Positions 20,491-32,395 of a stretch of 64,000 nucleotides of DNA are shown here, piece by piece. The notes beneath the pieces were generated by a model. It ran no database searches. It was not told where the DNA came from and saw only the letters and a program-made list of their open reading frames with translations. Numbering within the stretch: the stretch's first letter is position 1; every line of letters begins with the position of its first letter. The stretch comes from Cordylochernes scorpioides (taxonomy: Eukaryota > Arthropoda > Arachnida > Pseudoscorpiones > Chernetidae). Made by a program: the position numbers and the translations under genes. The stretch is taken from the NCBI GenBank assembly GCA_030710605.1, contig CP092863.1, forward strand, positions 140,127,547 to 140,191,546, read 5' to 3'.

Positions 20491-21052
20491 CCAATTTTCT
20501 TTTATATTATATCGTTATTACCTTGTCATTTACTAATTACTCTCTATATATACCTATCTCTAAATATATTCTAAAAATCTATAAAAATAATTCTTATATA
20601 TATATATATATATTATATAATCTAAAATGAAAATATTTTATCTTTTTAAAAACATGTATTTTATTCTCATTCGTTGACTGTTCTACATTTTTTGACCATA
20701 GATTTAGAACATAACACTTTGAATATTACTCATAAATGACTGCGGCGTATAATTATAAAGCTATACAACCAGTTTAACCGCATAAGTTTCTTTTTAATTA
20801 TACTTTTAAATTATACTTTGAATATTGTTGTAAATATGTATAGTTGAACCTACCTATGTTTTATTCACGAATATAAAATTTTATAAATTCTATATTACTG
20901 TGAAAAATAATTTTGTGTAATTTACTTCAAGTAATTCAAAATGAAAAACTACTTGATGGGTAAATAATTTATTTCCTATTTTCACGACTGCACCTTAAAT
21001 TCTCTATTTTTTCGACAACAAAACAAAATAATTCATAACATATATATATATA

Positions 21053-22161
21053 TTAGATAATAAAAGGCATATATTGGATTTAAGAATATATTTATTTTGC
21101 CAATATTTCGGCTGGCTGAACGCCAACCTTTATCGAGGCATTACATTTTTGTATACACAAACTCAGCGCCGCATAGTGTTATAATATCACAGTTGAAATC
21201 AATTAAAATACAGAGTAGGTGGGAGAAATTTGTGAATGTAAAAAATAATTATTATAAAAAAATTGCAATCAAAATGTAAAATATATTAAAATATTAACGG
21301 AAAAATATGGGTTCTATCTTTATATTTTAAAATGTTTTTAAATTGACTTATTTTATACTTTTTTAAAGGGAGAGGTGCCGTTTCTTTAAATTACATAACT
21401 TTGCTTTATTTAATTTATTTTTTGCTTTAATGAATTTTTAAATTTTGTTGTAATACCCGCGATTTCTTAAATTATTTTTTTCACACATTAGTTATTACCT
21501 GTAATTAATACATACCACTTGTTTAATTATTTTTACATTTATCGCTTTAATACACAAAAGTATTGATACATTAAATTTATAACTTATTACATGAAATACT
21601 TTAAACTTTTTTAGTTTCCACTTTTTAATCTATTTTTTTTCTCATATATTCTTCCTAAATTGCTTTAACTTCCATTTCAATGCATTTTTATAAAATATTT
21701 TTTACTTACATTTAAATCGATCTCCATCAATTTTGAAATGAATTTTTAAATACCCACATTTTTTGTTAAACCTTTTTAAAAAGTTCTTACAGTTTATTGT
21801 TTAAATCATTTTAAATTCATTTTCAAATGTTTTAATAGATACATATATTTTTACATTATTTTTATGTACTTTTTAAAAACATTTTAAAATATAAAGATAG
21901 AACCCATATTTTTCCGTTAATATTTTAATATATTTTACATTTTGATTGCAATTTTTTTATAATAATTATTTTTTACATTCACAAATTTCTCCCACCTACT
22001 CTGTATTTTAATTGATTTCAACTGTGATATTATAACACTATGCGGCGCTGAGTTTGTGTATACAAAAATGTAATGCCTCGATAAAGGTTGGCGTTCAGCC
22101 AGCCGAAATATTGGCAAAATAAATATATTCTTAAATCCAATATATGCCTTTTATTATCTAA
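21053..22161. mobile_element. Foldback element with 290-bp arms (copy A)
   Basis: The left arm 21,053-21,342 and right arm 21,872-22,161 have the same length and look identical when inverted, around a 529-bp AT-rich middle. The ends read TTAGATAATAAAAGGCATAT. Copy B has only a short version (60,337-60,480). Related fragments: 6,478-6,640, 22,208-22,290, 30,283-30,465 and 48,612-48,765. The arms contain ACCTTTATCGAGG and CCAGCCGAAATATTGGC, which can pair as a hairpin. Confidence 0.9.
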
Positions 22162-22290
22162 TGAATTAAGTATGGATTGCTCTATTTTCAAAACAATATA
22201 TATATATTGATTAAAAAGGCATATATTGGATTTACCGATATTTCAGTTGGCTAAACGCTACCTTTATCAAGTTGTTATAACATATTAATA

Positions 22291-22639
22291 TATAACACAT
22301 ATATATACATAGTGTGTCATTTTTAATTATTATAAATGCGTTAAAAAATAGCTACCCATCACATGAATGAATACCTTTGTCAAATTCACAAAAGTTTCCA
22401 ACCGTTGATTTTAACTGTAATGTAAAACTTTAGCCATTTAAATTTCGAGAAATGCTCTGTGATCGAGATAAAGTGAAGAATTTGATTAGAGAGATCTCAA
22501 ATTCAGAGCTCCATCTAACTTTAATTTAATAAAAAACGTTCACAAGATACATATAAGGGAATAGCCTAATCTATATAAGTTTCATTTAGTTAATCAATAT
22601 TAGTGTCGCATATATAGGTGTTTAATTGTAATAAAATGT
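22291..22639. other. Unique AT-rich DNA (copy B about 61,030-61,374)
   Basis: Collinear in both copies. Copy B has a further 500 bp (60,481-61,030) of AT-rich sequence with an inverted relic of the intron block at 8,520-8,640. Confidence 0.45.
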
Positions 22640-23420
22640 TGAAACACAAGGTAGCAAGACCTAATCCAAATAAATAAATAGTATGTGACGTTTCGGTAAC
22701 AGCGTTTATCGAAACGTCACACACTATTTATTTATTCGGATTAGGTCTTATTACCTTGTGTTCATATTCCAAATTGTACCTTATCATTAGGATTTGGTCT
22801 TATTACCTTGTGTTTATAATCCAAATTTTATCTTATCATTAGGATTTGGACTTATTACCTTGTGTTCATAATCCAAATTGTACCTTATCATTAGGATTTG
22901 GTCTTATTACCTTGTGTTTATAATCCAAATTGTATCATATCATTAGGATTTGGACTTATTACCTTGTGTTTCTAATCCAAATTGTACCTTATCATTAGGA
23001 TTTGGTCTTATTACCTTGTGTTTATAATCCAAATTGTATCTTATCATTAGGATTTGGTCTTATTACCTTGTGTTTCTAATCCAAATTGTATCTTATCATT
23101 AGGGATTGGTCTTATTACCTTGTGTTTATAATCCAAATTGTACCTTATCATTAGGATTTGGTCTTATTACCTTGTGTTTATAATCTATAATACAAATTGT
23201 ACCTTATCATTAGGATTTGGTCATATTACCTTGTGTTTATAGTCCAAATTGTATCCTATCATTAGGATTTGGTCTTAATACCTTGTGTTTATAATCCAAA
23301 TTGTATCTTATCATTAGATTTGGTCTTATTACCTTGTTTTTCTAATCTATAACTCAAATTGTACCTTAACATTAGGATTTGGTCTCAATACCTAGTGTTT
23401 CTAATCTATAATTTAAATCG
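22640..23420 (+). repeat. 52-bp satellite, about 12-13 units (copy A)
   Basis: The unit (CTTATTACCTTGTGTTTATAA and about 30 more bases) recurs every 52 bp from about 22,749. The array begins at a short foldback element (22,640-22,760) whose inverted end contains the unit's sequence, and ends in diverged units (CTCAATACCTAGTG). Confidence 0.9.
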
Positions 23421-24114
23421 TACCTCTAACCAAAATGTTCAAATTGATATCCTTTCTTGAAAGTATGTAAATATGAGGCAATAGCGCGTCATCTATATAT
23501 GAGATATACAATTAATAGATACGAAATGCTTCTTTAAAAAAAAAAAAACCTAATTGTTTTTCTTGAAAATGTTTTCTTCAACAAAAGATAATCAAATATT
23601 TAGCGAGAGTAAAAAAATCAGTTTTTTATGATTATCATTATTAGTAATCATAAATATTCAGGAATAAATCTATTTAAAGGGCCTAAAAATTAGAACTAGT
23701 ACTCTCAAATGGAGAAATATATATATGTCATAAAAAAAACTTATATTCTAGTTACGTTACCTTTCATGCAGTCGTGGATAAAAAGAAAAATGAATAATAA
23801 CCTTTTATGTTCTAAATTATATTTATTTTTGATTATTTCTCAAAGCAAACAGTTTTACATACAAAGACAACTAACAATGTTTTTTAAATAATAAGGTTAT
23901 ATTCTTTTTGTTTGGCATTCCTTTACATTTTAAAAATTAACTCTGTGTTTATTTCTTATTTTTAATTTTATTATTTAAGTTATAATTTCAGTTATATTAG
24001 GAAAACAATTCCAATAAATATTAGGGCCATGTAATTACCCCGTTCTAGAATTTTAATTATATTATGAATAATAAAATCATATTTTTATTATATCATATAT
24101 ATTTATTTATGCTT
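23421..24114. other. AT-rich DNA, nothing recognised (copy B 62,836-63,520)
   Basis: Collinear. A 60-residue frame (23,709-23,891; copy B 63,134-63,316) is AT-driven and differs between copies. No domain. Confidence 0.45.
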
Positions 24115-24937
24115 ATGAGGTGATACAGCAGCGTATTTACAATTAGAGAGGAGACAAAATGAATTAAATCTAGAAAAAAAGAAGTGAGGACATATCGGTC
24201 ATTAAAGTCTGAGAGGCAAGGCCTTCAGCCAGTTCAGGGCTTCCGGGGTGACAGAATGGAGATTGGAGATTCCTCCATTGAATTTGTACAGCGGGCAGTC
24301 ATCTAGTATATGGGACATTGATTGTGGGACGTTGCAGGCACAATTTGGATCTTTGGTGTAGCCCCATAACTTCATCAGCTCTGCACACCTTCCCTGACCT
24401 GTCCTAAAGCGGTTTAGAAGCACCCATTCTCGTCGAGGGAGGGAAAAACCTGGGATCTTGACACTTGGGCTTGTGATGAGGTTCTTGTTTGGGATATCGG
24501 AGCTGATCCAGGAATTTGTCCATGCTTCTGAGATATTAAAATTTTGGGAGAGAAGTTGGTTTCCTCTGGACCATATCGGCTTCCTTGATTTTAGTCTATG
24601 ATTTGGGGGAGACTGTAGGTTAGGGTTAATTTCGAGGTCGGGTGAATCCAAGAGTTTTTGGTACATTTTCTTGGTGGCTTCCTTTCTGCGTAGCTCAGGT
24701 GGAGAGATGTGAGCAAGAACTGGAAGCCAGTCGATTCTTGTAGGTTGGCAAACCCCTGTTATTATTCGTAAGGTAGAATTTAGTTGTGTGTCTATTAGCT
24801 TCGTGTGGCAGCTCCCCTCCCAGACTGGAGCACAGTACTCAGCCGTGGAGAAGATCAATGCCAAGGCAGAAGTACGCAGGGTGTTGGCATCACTGCCCCA
24901 GGAAGAGCCGGCCAGCTTATGGAGGATATTGTATCAT
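24115..24937 (-). mobile_element. 5'-truncated LINE (Jockey/CR1-like) fragment, copy A only
   Basis: On the minus strand a frame without stops runs from about 24,937 to 24,202 (roughly 245 residues). It starts with LAGSSWGSDANTLRTSALAL and STAEYCAPVW, which is the segment just after the reverse-transcriptase core of many arthropod LINEs. It ends with LPRREWVLLNRFRTGQG and a cysteine-histidine knuckle (CACNVPQSMSHILDDC). The reverse-transcriptase catalytic core is missing, so this is the 3' end of a 5'-truncated insertion. The AT-rich 3' tail runs to about 24,090. Copy B reads straight across this place near 63,500-63,530. The sub-clade is uncertain. Confidence 0.88.
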
Positions 24938-25986
24938 ATATATATATATGTTATGTATATTTTGTTGTTGTTGTTAGATAAGGCTTGATAAGACAAAAGA
25001 TCGATAAGATAAAGGGTTGAGGTGCAGTAGTGATAAAAAAAGATAATTATTTACCGTCAAGTAGCTTTTATTTTCAATTACTTGAGGAAATATTACACAT
25101 TAGTTATTTTCACATTATATAGAATTTATAAAGTTAATCCTATATTAGTGATTTAAAAGGATATGTTATCTACGCATATTTACAACAAAACTATACAACA
25201 AAACTGAAAGTCTTTCTAAAAACGATGATAACAAAAGTAAAATTATCAATGAATAAAATAAAATATATATTTTTAAAATATAGAAATATTTGAGTTTTTA
25301 GATTATATAATATATATACACTAAAAACATTAATATATTACCAAAACTTTATATTCTTAAAATCCTAAATCGTATATGTAACTAAAAAGTGTAACTATTT
25401 ATTGAAACTATTTAAAATGATCAAGTTTGTCAATAATATAAAATTGAAACTATAAATTGCTCCATTTTTTTCTCATATATATGGTAAATAGTTAGTAAAA
25501 AAATGTATTTTCTTTATATATTTTTTAGTTGGATTTCCAATACCAAATTCTTGAGGTCAACAACACACACGAAATTGAGTCTCAAAACTAAAAAAATCGA
25601 TAACAAACTGAAGAAATATATTTTATTTATTTAGTTTCCCAGAGAAACTTGATTCCCAATTATAATCCATTATTTCGAGTTTTCTTTTTTCCATAAAAAT
25701 ATCTTTTTCAGTCGAATTTGTGGCCAATAAACTTTCCCTATATATAATGTTGCACACTTTTCTATTTTCTCCAAACTTTATTTCTTCATTTGAACAAAAA
25801 AATCTTTTAGAGTTTAAAGATCTTTGCAATAAGAGATAAGAGTCAAATATTTGCTTTAAAAAGTATCTTTAAATAAATTATGAAAATTTTTATAATAAAT
25901 ATTGTATTTTTATTAACTATTTTTATTTTAAATTAAACACAAATATGTATTATGATGCATTAGCGCGCCATCTGTTATCAAAATTC
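24938..25986. other. AT-rich DNA, end of visible duplication
   Basis: 24,938-25,310 belongs to the copy A-only insertion region (a TTG repeat, then AT-rich sequence). 25,310-25,840 is collinear with 63,525-64,000. No gene. Confidence 0.45.
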
Positions 25987-26185
25987 GAAACTATTATAGA
26001 CGCTTATGATTCTTTTTTAAAATAAAACAATTTCTACTGTCCTTACTGCAATGGAAAAATTAATGGGAAGGCCTGGCTCATCATGGCTCATGAGCCTGGC
26101 CCTCCCATTAATTTTTCCATTGCAGTAAGGACAGTAGAAATTGTTTTATTTTTAAAAAAGAATCATAAGCGTCTATAATAGTTTG
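25987..26185. repeat. Near-perfect 95-bp-arm hairpin of family 4
   Basis: The segment from GAAACTATTATAGACGC to AGGCCTGGCTCAT is repeated inverted after only about 10 bp, ending AATCATAAGCGTCTATAATA. An RNA or single strand of it would form a long hairpin. Confidence 0.85.
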
Positions 26186-26309
26186 GAATAAACATTTTCA
26201 ACGATATTTAACATTGATCTCTTTTATTGGCTAATTTACTTCATGGATACAACTCCCTTAAGTTTTGTTCATTAGTTCATATTTTATAAAACAAAAATAG
26301 CATATTTTG

Positions 26310-26515
26310 ACCAAACACATGAGCATTATCACAGAGCGACATTTAGTGGAACAAAAATCAACTAAACGTTGAATTAGCTTGTTCCTAAGATATTCGTTCA
26401 ACTCAATTTCTTGATAATTCAAGAATAAGCGTTTACTTGATTTTGGTTTCTCAAGATGGCGCGTTGCCGTCTAAAATTTTCATGTGAGCGGTCAGGAGAT
26501 GTCATTTTAGTGTTT
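26310..26515. mobile_element. Family 2 remnant
   Basis: Short unit with ACATGAGCATT, CGACATTTAGTGGAACAAAA and an inverted AAGATGGCGCGTTGCC arm. No ribozyme core is visible. Confidence 0.55.
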
Positions 26516-26525
26516 TTCATATATG

Positions 26526-26695
26526 AGGTTGTTCAAAAAGTTCATGTTTTTCTTATTACTTGGCTTATATAATTATCACGGCGAATACATAATAATACAA
26601 TTACTTTATACATAATACAAAGACATTATACATAACGGCGAATAATATTGATGTTTCATTTTTTTACAAGTGTTTACGAACTTTTGGAACAACCT
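26526..26695. mobile_element. Mariner-type MITE, intact, 170 bp
   Basis: The inverted ends AGGTTGTTCAAAAAGTTC and GAACTTTTGGAACAACCT are in AT-rich flanks. No coding capacity. Confidence 0.8.
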
Positions 26696-27335
26696 TGTAT
26701 ATATACAACCTGTCAATATATATATTCTCTATCACATATTAACATGATAATGAATTTGAATACCTATATATACCCATGTACACAATAAACAGCCTTAATT
26801 AAGACACCAATTAAGTATATCGAGAGTGGAGAAATATCTCCAGGTGTGTGGAACATGGAAGGAAAGACTTCAGTCCACTAGGGACAGCATTCCTTCAGCT
26901 CTATTAGCCCTCCGCACTCTTTGGAATTAGATTCTGTCTTTGTTTCTTTAAATTCCTTCTCTTCCATTTATCTCTTTCCAACATTGTTTCTATCTAAACG
27001 TTTGCTATAAAAATACCGATGTTCTGTATTGAAATAACCTCTTATAACATATAAATAACGACATTTAACAAATATATAAGAATATAAATCATTTTTTGCA
27101 TTCGTAGAAATATATGTACTTTGTTTGGCTAAATTCCTTATCACGAATTCGTTGAAAAATTTGCATGTTACATGATTGATATAGCCAGGTATATTTGTAG
27201 ATCGGTCTGAATGCTTAACCTGCGAATAGGATAAAAGCCTTCTCAACTGATAATCTATTTATTGTGCGCCTTCCACATCAGAACAGAGCATAAGGAAGAC
27301 AGGAAAATTTATGGTTTGGTGTTTAAAACTCAACT
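26696..27335. other. AT-rich DNA before the 40-bp minisatellite
   Basis: A 92-residue frame (27,246-26,968, minus strand) is present but has no recognisable domain. The patch at 26,840-26,930 is GC-richer. Confidence 0.4.
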
Positions 27336-27770
27336 ATTGGAGAACGCAGGTAAAGACAGGGCCTGAGGCACGTCGGTAGGAGAATGCGGGTAAAGATAGG
27401 GCCTAAGGCACGTCGGTAGGAGAACGCGGGTAAAGATAGGGCCTAAGGCACGTCGGTATGAGAACGCGGGTAAAGATAGGGCCTAAGGCACGTCGGTAGG
27501 CGAACGCGGGTAAAGATAGAGCCTAAGGCACGTCGGTATGAGAACGCGGGTAAAGATAGAGCCAAAGGCACGTCGGTAGGCGAACGCGGGTAAAGATAGA
27601 GCCCAAGGCACGTCGGTATGAGAACGCGGGTAAAGATAGAGCCTAAGGCACGTCGGTAGGAGAACGCGGGTAAAGATAGGGCCTAAGGCACGTCGGTAGG
27701 AGAACGGGGGTAGAGATGGGGCCTAAGCACGTCCGTAGGAAACCGCGGGTGAAGTGCTGGGCGCGGCAGG
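27336..27770 (+). repeat. 40-bp GC-rich minisatellite, about 11 units
   Basis: The unit AGAACGCGGGTAAAGATAGG plus GCCTAAGGCACGTCGGTAGG repeats every 40 bp (for example CGTCGGTAGG at 27,371 and 27,411). It is far richer in G and C and CpG than the surrounding DNA. No copy B counterpart is in the window. Confidence 0.92.
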
Positions 27771-28079
27771 GCTAGCGTGCAGAGGTGTGACAGACATCAC
27801 AAATTACGGGGTAAACAGGAATCGCCCTATTCATTATTCAGTACCATGACGGAACTGTGTTGGAGATTTCCCCGTGTTATTTTAAATGGAAATTCGGATA
27901 TTACAACTAGGTGTGGCCGCCATAGACATTGCCATTTACAGTTTTCGAAATATGTTGATTTTTTTAGATTTAGTTTTCTGGTATGTTTATTGTTTTCCTT
28001 CAGTGGATATAGATCCATGAAGACAAAACAATAAAATTCTTGCGGCTAAATGTTCAAGAGATGATTTGGTTCTAATCTA

Positions 28080-28540
28080 AGGGCTATACATAAGATGATA
28101 TAATGTGGACCAATGATCTAAAATATAGGAGTAAGCTACATGCTTATAAAATGGAAGAGCAACAAGAATGTGGTTCAAAGACCTCAAGGACTAAATTAGA
28201 ATGAGACACATGTTGCCAAAGAAGACGATTTAAAGGAATGGAAGCCAATGACCTTATAGAGGAATGCCAGGATAATGTGAAACAATGAACTCAAAGAATG
28301 GAGTGTAGTGAGACTCATTGTGCTATAAAGGAAGGCCAAGATAATGTGGACCAATAACCACAAAGACTGGAGTGGAGTAAGCTACATGCTGCTAAAAAGT
28401 AAGACCAAGAAGAATGTGGAAAAATGACCTCAAATATAAGAGTGGAGTAAACTACACGCTGCTAAAGAGGAGGACCACGAAGAATGTGGACCAATGACCT
28501 CAAGGACAGAAGTGGAGTAGACTACATGCTGATAAATGCA
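28080..28540 (+). repeat. Degenerate 70-bp tandem repeat
   Basis: The landmark GCTACATGCTGCTAAA recurs at 28,381, 28,451 and 28,521 (period 70), with earlier, weaker units containing AATGTGGACCAATGA. Short indels break the period before 28,380. Confidence 0.8.
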
Positions 28541-28734
28541 GTAGGATGGGACTCCAAGATAGCTAAACCTCAATTTGGAAGAGTCAAAAGATCATTAAGT
28601 TTATATATTCCTGGACTTTGGAGGGCGAGCGAGCAACCTCCTTGGAGCGTTGGAAGGTCGCTAGGTTAAAAAAGGGGAACTGGAAACCAACATCGTCCGA
28701 GTGGATTCTTTTAGGGACGATGTTCTGGATGGAA

Positions 28735-28920
28735 CATTGTCTGGCCCGAACACATACATGCGATTCCAACCTCACCAGTTGGCACATGTAACCAAACGGG
28801 GCACTCTGACACAGTTATAAGTGTAACATTCGAACTAATTCCTACATATGTAGACATGTGGTGCACTTACAGTAAACACAGTCCTTAACTACACACCATG
28901 ATAATCATGACCAGTACCCA
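28735..28920 (+). mobile_element. SINE body fragment
   Basis: Matches ATTCCAACCTCACCAG, AACCAAACGGGGC and ACACCATGATAATCATG of the 30,780-31,095 SINE. It ends at the assembly gap. Confidence 0.65.
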
Positions 28921-28957
28921 CATCTATTAGTGATAATAATAAAAAAATAAATAAAAA

Positions 28958-29057
28958 NNNNNNNNNNNNNNNNNNNNNNNNNNNNNNNNNNNNNNNNNNN
29001 NNNNNNNNNNNNNNNNNNNNNNNNNNNNNNNNNNNNNNNNNNNNNNNNNNNNNNNNN
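28958..29057. other. Assembly gap, 100 N
   Basis: Exactly 100 N, the usual placeholder for a gap of unknown length. An A-rich tract and a SINE fragment lie at its left side. Confidence 0.99.
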
Positions 29058-29639
29058 AAATGAATAAATTCTGTGTTCTGTGTATTTATATAATGTTCAA
29101 ACATTTAGAGTCTAATACAAGTCATCAATGCATTTAAAGTAAAATATTCACATTAAAAAAATAGTTGAGTATAATTATTTTTCAATTAGAGTTGGTATTT
29201 TTGGTAGGTAACCTCTAATTGAACACGAAACTAAAAAAAATCTTAAATATTTCTATTATTGAAATATTAGTTTTTTTATTTAAACTTTTCTCTTGTACAC
29301 GCGGTACAGGCCATGATAATCTTCTTTCTTAACTCCACTCAATCATATTAGGGTATCAAGCTTGTAAAGCTTGAGATCATGACTGGGTGAAGTAGAATGC
29401 GTCTGCCTTTGTCATTAAGACTAGGAGCACTACTCAGTGGCATGCCGACTTAGCTCCAAAAGAAATGGCCGCCTCTGACATGAGGTACAGACGCCATGTG
29501 CAGCTGCTCCTAACATGGAGTACAGACTCATCCTGTATCCCTGGAGCCCTTACAGGGTACTATCAGCCGGGCCAGCTGAACCCAGGTTTTTTAGCGAGCT
29601 TGTTACTGCCCCCCCTCCTCCTTTTTCTTCCGGGCTTTG

Positions 29640-29920
29640 GACAGGCAAAGGCGGAGTTGGCCATGATAATCCTGAAGGGTAGTTAGCAACTGATTTTTCT
29701 GTATGTGCACCACATGTCTACATATGTAGAAGGCAGTTAGATCTTTTGCACTTACAAGTGTGCCAGAGCTCCATTTGGTTATATTCACTCATTGGTGAGA
29801 GTGGGACTTTTTTAATAATCGGGGGGCATTGGAGCATTTTTTAATTAGAAAAAAAAATGCTTCTAAGAGGGATTCGATCGGAGGTTTAAACCGATCCTCC
29901 ACCAATCCACCAACAGCTTT
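29640..29920 (-). mobile_element. SINE copy, inverted
   Basis: Body landmarks CCATGATAATCCTGAAGG and CACCACATGTCTACATATG, then TTTTTAATAATCGGGGGGCA. A tRNA-like head in reverse (GGGATTCGATCGGAGG) is at about 29,868-29,890. Confidence 0.68.
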
Positions 29921-30282
29921 ATTTTTAATAACCAAATTGTAAATAATCATATTTATCTTTGTTTAATTTATCTTTGATATTTTTGTAACAATTAACTAAG
30001 TGTGTCAACAAAATATATTTAATTGTCAAATATCAACCAATCCACTTCAATAATTATTGCTTTAGAATAGCCAATCAGTTTTATAGGATGTCTATTTTGT
30101 TTAATGACAAGTTACCGCTTCTAACTGCGTTCCAGCTTAAATCTCTTAATCTATCTCCTAACATACATACACTCATGGACAAAACTTATGGAAGTGGAAA
30201 GTCTTTGATGTCGCCGGACATCTGTTTTTTTTTAAGAAGTCATAATCAATTTTGTTCACACTTGATTATATCTTTAACTAAA

Positions 30283-30465
30283 AAGTCATATATATTGGAT
30301 AAAAAAATAATTTATTTATACCGATATTTCAGTTGTCTGAATGCCAACTTTTTTCAAGATATAACATAAATACGTTGTTGTAACTTGAAAAAAGGTTGAC
30401 ATTCAGACAACCGAGATAATGGTAAATAAATTATTTTGTTGATATAATTATGTCTTTTTAATTAA
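30283..30465. mobile_element. Foldback family member
   Basis: Inverted arms AAAGTCATATATATTGGAT and TTGATATAATTATGTCTTTT with TTGTCTGAATGCCAAC hairpin parts. About 180 bp, no coding capacity. Confidence 0.65.
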
Positions 30466-30779
30466 AGGATATGTTTACTTTACTGTACACAAAAAGTCGC
30501 AAGCCTTCATTTGTCACTAATCACAAATTAAATATTAAAACTATTACGCGGTATTTTTAACTATTGAGATTGGTAAACAAATCAAATTAAAATAATCTTT
30601 GCGATAAATATTTTTTGACCAAGTATTTGTTCATTTAAAACATAAGTAGTATTGGCTTAGAGTTTAAAAGCTAAAAACATTTCGAATTTTTAATTATTTA
30701 GTTTAACATCTCTCTCATTGTATTTGGATAATAAATTTGTTTAAATATACGAGTATAAAAAGCTTTTTTTTTTGCTTAT

Positions 30780-31095
30780 CCCTAGTACACGTGGTACAGG
30801 GGGTCGGTGGAAGGATGGTCTAAACCGTTGGTTTTCGACCGCTACGACCCGGGTTCGATTCCCGCATTGGGCACTTTTTTTCTGATAAAAAAAAAAACTC
30901 CAATGGCCCCCGATTATTGCAAAATTCCAACCCCACCAGCGAGTGTAAGTAACCAAACGGGGCTCTGGCACATTTGTAAGTGCAAAGTCGAACTGTTTCT
31001 CACATGTGTAGACATGTGTTGTACTTACAGTAAAAGCAGTCGCCTACTTCTTACCCACCATGATTATCATGGCCTTTACCAAGTGTACTAGGGAG
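30780..31095 (+). mobile_element. tRNA-related SINE, full-length-looking
   Basis: The head is tRNA-like: GATGGTCTAAACCG as a diverged A box and CGGGTTCGATTCCC as a good B box (30,850-30,863), the internal promoter of RNA polymerase III. The body (AATTCCAACCCCACCAG to ACCATGATTATCATGG) recurs elsewhere in both orientations: 7,015-7,230, 28,735-28,920, 29,640-29,870, 31,105-31,245 and 49,370-49,590. It encodes no protein and would depend on a LINE for movement. Confidence 0.78.
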
Positions 31096-31104
31096 AAGAA
31101 AAGA

Positions 31105-31245
31105 AAGAACACGTGGTACAGTCCATAATAATCATGGTGGGTAGAAATTGTGACTGCTTTTACAATAAGTGCACCACATGTCTACACATGTGAAAAACAG
31201 TTCGGCTTTGCATTTACAAATGTACCAGAACCCCAATATATAAAA
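31105..31245 (-). mobile_element. SINE body fragment
   Basis: It lies directly next to the 30,780-31,095 SINE but inverted (CACGTGGTACAGTCCATAAT, CACCACATGTCTACACATG), so the pair forms an inverted repeat. Confidence 0.66.
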
Positions 31246-32094
31246 CTGTATTTATGTAAAATTGAAATTACAAAACAACATTAACCTATAAATGTTTGAA
31301 TATTAACGTAAAAAACGGTGATAAAAACTCGGCCTAATTCATTACTTCATAAACACTTTATATAACCCTAAAACAGGTTAATATAGCTCTTTGTATAGAT
31401 ATATAATTTTTAAAAAAGACTACATAAAACACGCCCCATAAAATTCCAACAAAACTTTATAGCTGCCTACAATAAACATATTTAAGAGAGAGAGAGAGAA
31501 GGCTGTAAGAACAAGTTGTAAAAGAGATAAATAAAATAATTTGAAGTTTAAAAAAAAAGATTTTTTTACAAGTTGCTATAAAAGTTATATATGCTAAAAA
31601 AAAAACTTAGGAAGTAAAAAATGATGATGTTGGGTATTTGGCCGTTCATTTTACCATTACAAAAGCTTCTGGTAAAAGTTTAGAAAACTTTATGAAATAT
31701 TACATATTCTTTTAGAGATACCTTTAAAGAAAAAAAAAAAGGAATAGATACTGATAAATACATTGTATGCGGTAAGTCTCGCGAGAAAAAAAAAATGGTC
31801 AAAAAGAAATAAATCATAGAATAATGGTGAGAAAAAAAATGGTTTTGATAAGAGAGCATATAGAATAGATGATAAAGAGTGTTTTCTTATTTTGAAAAAA
31901 TAAAATATTTAAAAAAATTTTAAAAATATTTTAAAAGTTTTGTGTTATGATAATCTATACTAAAAATTGATAAACATTTTATTCTTATCAGGAGATCTAT
32001 GTAAAAAAATCAATCGGTATTGTTTTAAAAGAATGAATACACACAACAATACAAAATACATCGAAATATAAGAAAAAATAGTACAAATGTGATA
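31246..32094. other. AT-rich DNA, nothing recognised
   Basis: A/T homopolymers and a GA microsatellite (about 31,484). No element or gene seen. Confidence 0.5.
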
Positions 32095-32285
32095 TTGTAC
32101 TGGGATAAGGTGCATAAATTAAGTAAAAAAAAAAGAAAGGGAATCTCCTAATCGTGCAACTGAAAGTTGCCGATGGCTTGCGCCATCTATCGGAATAAAA
32201 ATCAACTATTCGTTGATTTCTTTATGGAAAATAGTTGATATTTATTCCGATAGATGGCGCAAGCCATCAGCAACTTTTAGTATAA
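32095..32285. mobile_element. Family 1 foldback remnant
   Basis: Two arms with GCGCCATCTATCGGAATAAA and its complement meet at about 32,222. The hammerhead part is not present. Confidence 0.65.
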
Positions 32286-32395
32286 CTTTTAATAATATTC
32301 AAATATGATTTTGAAAAAAATAAATTTAGAGAGGGAACTATTTAAATAAAATCCTCGAGTATATATTTTGTTATGTGAGCATTAGTTTCCCAATT

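Larger units (their letters stand above)
1..25840 (+). repeat. Segmental duplication, copy A (direct)
   Basis: This stretch is repeated in the same orientation from about 42,491 to the end of the window. Anchors seen in both copies include the start of the window with 42,491, the Dscam-like exons (7726-9106 with 50075-51446), the 115-bp array (12,720 with 53,800), the 15.6-kb unique block (with 56.7 kb), and 25,633 with 63,841. By eye most aligned lines differ at only a few positions plus short indels. The offset falls from about 42,491 to 38,208 because copy A gained a Tc1 element, a LINE fragment and a satellite array. The left edge lies outside the window: base 1 is already inside a MITE that is complete in copy B. 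Confidence 0.95.

Noticed and set aside
21097-21279. 60-residue frame found identically at 21,935-22,117 on the other strand
   Set aside because: It lies in the two arms of a foldback element, so the duplication is structural, and no domain is seen.
24786-24988. Plus-strand frames over the LINE fragment
   Set aside because: Antisense shadows of the minus-strand LINE reading frame.
30820-30870. A functional tRNA gene
   Set aside because: B box is good but the acceptor stem and anticodon arm do not fold into a proper cloverleaf by eye, and the sequence continues into a SINE body repeated elsewhere.
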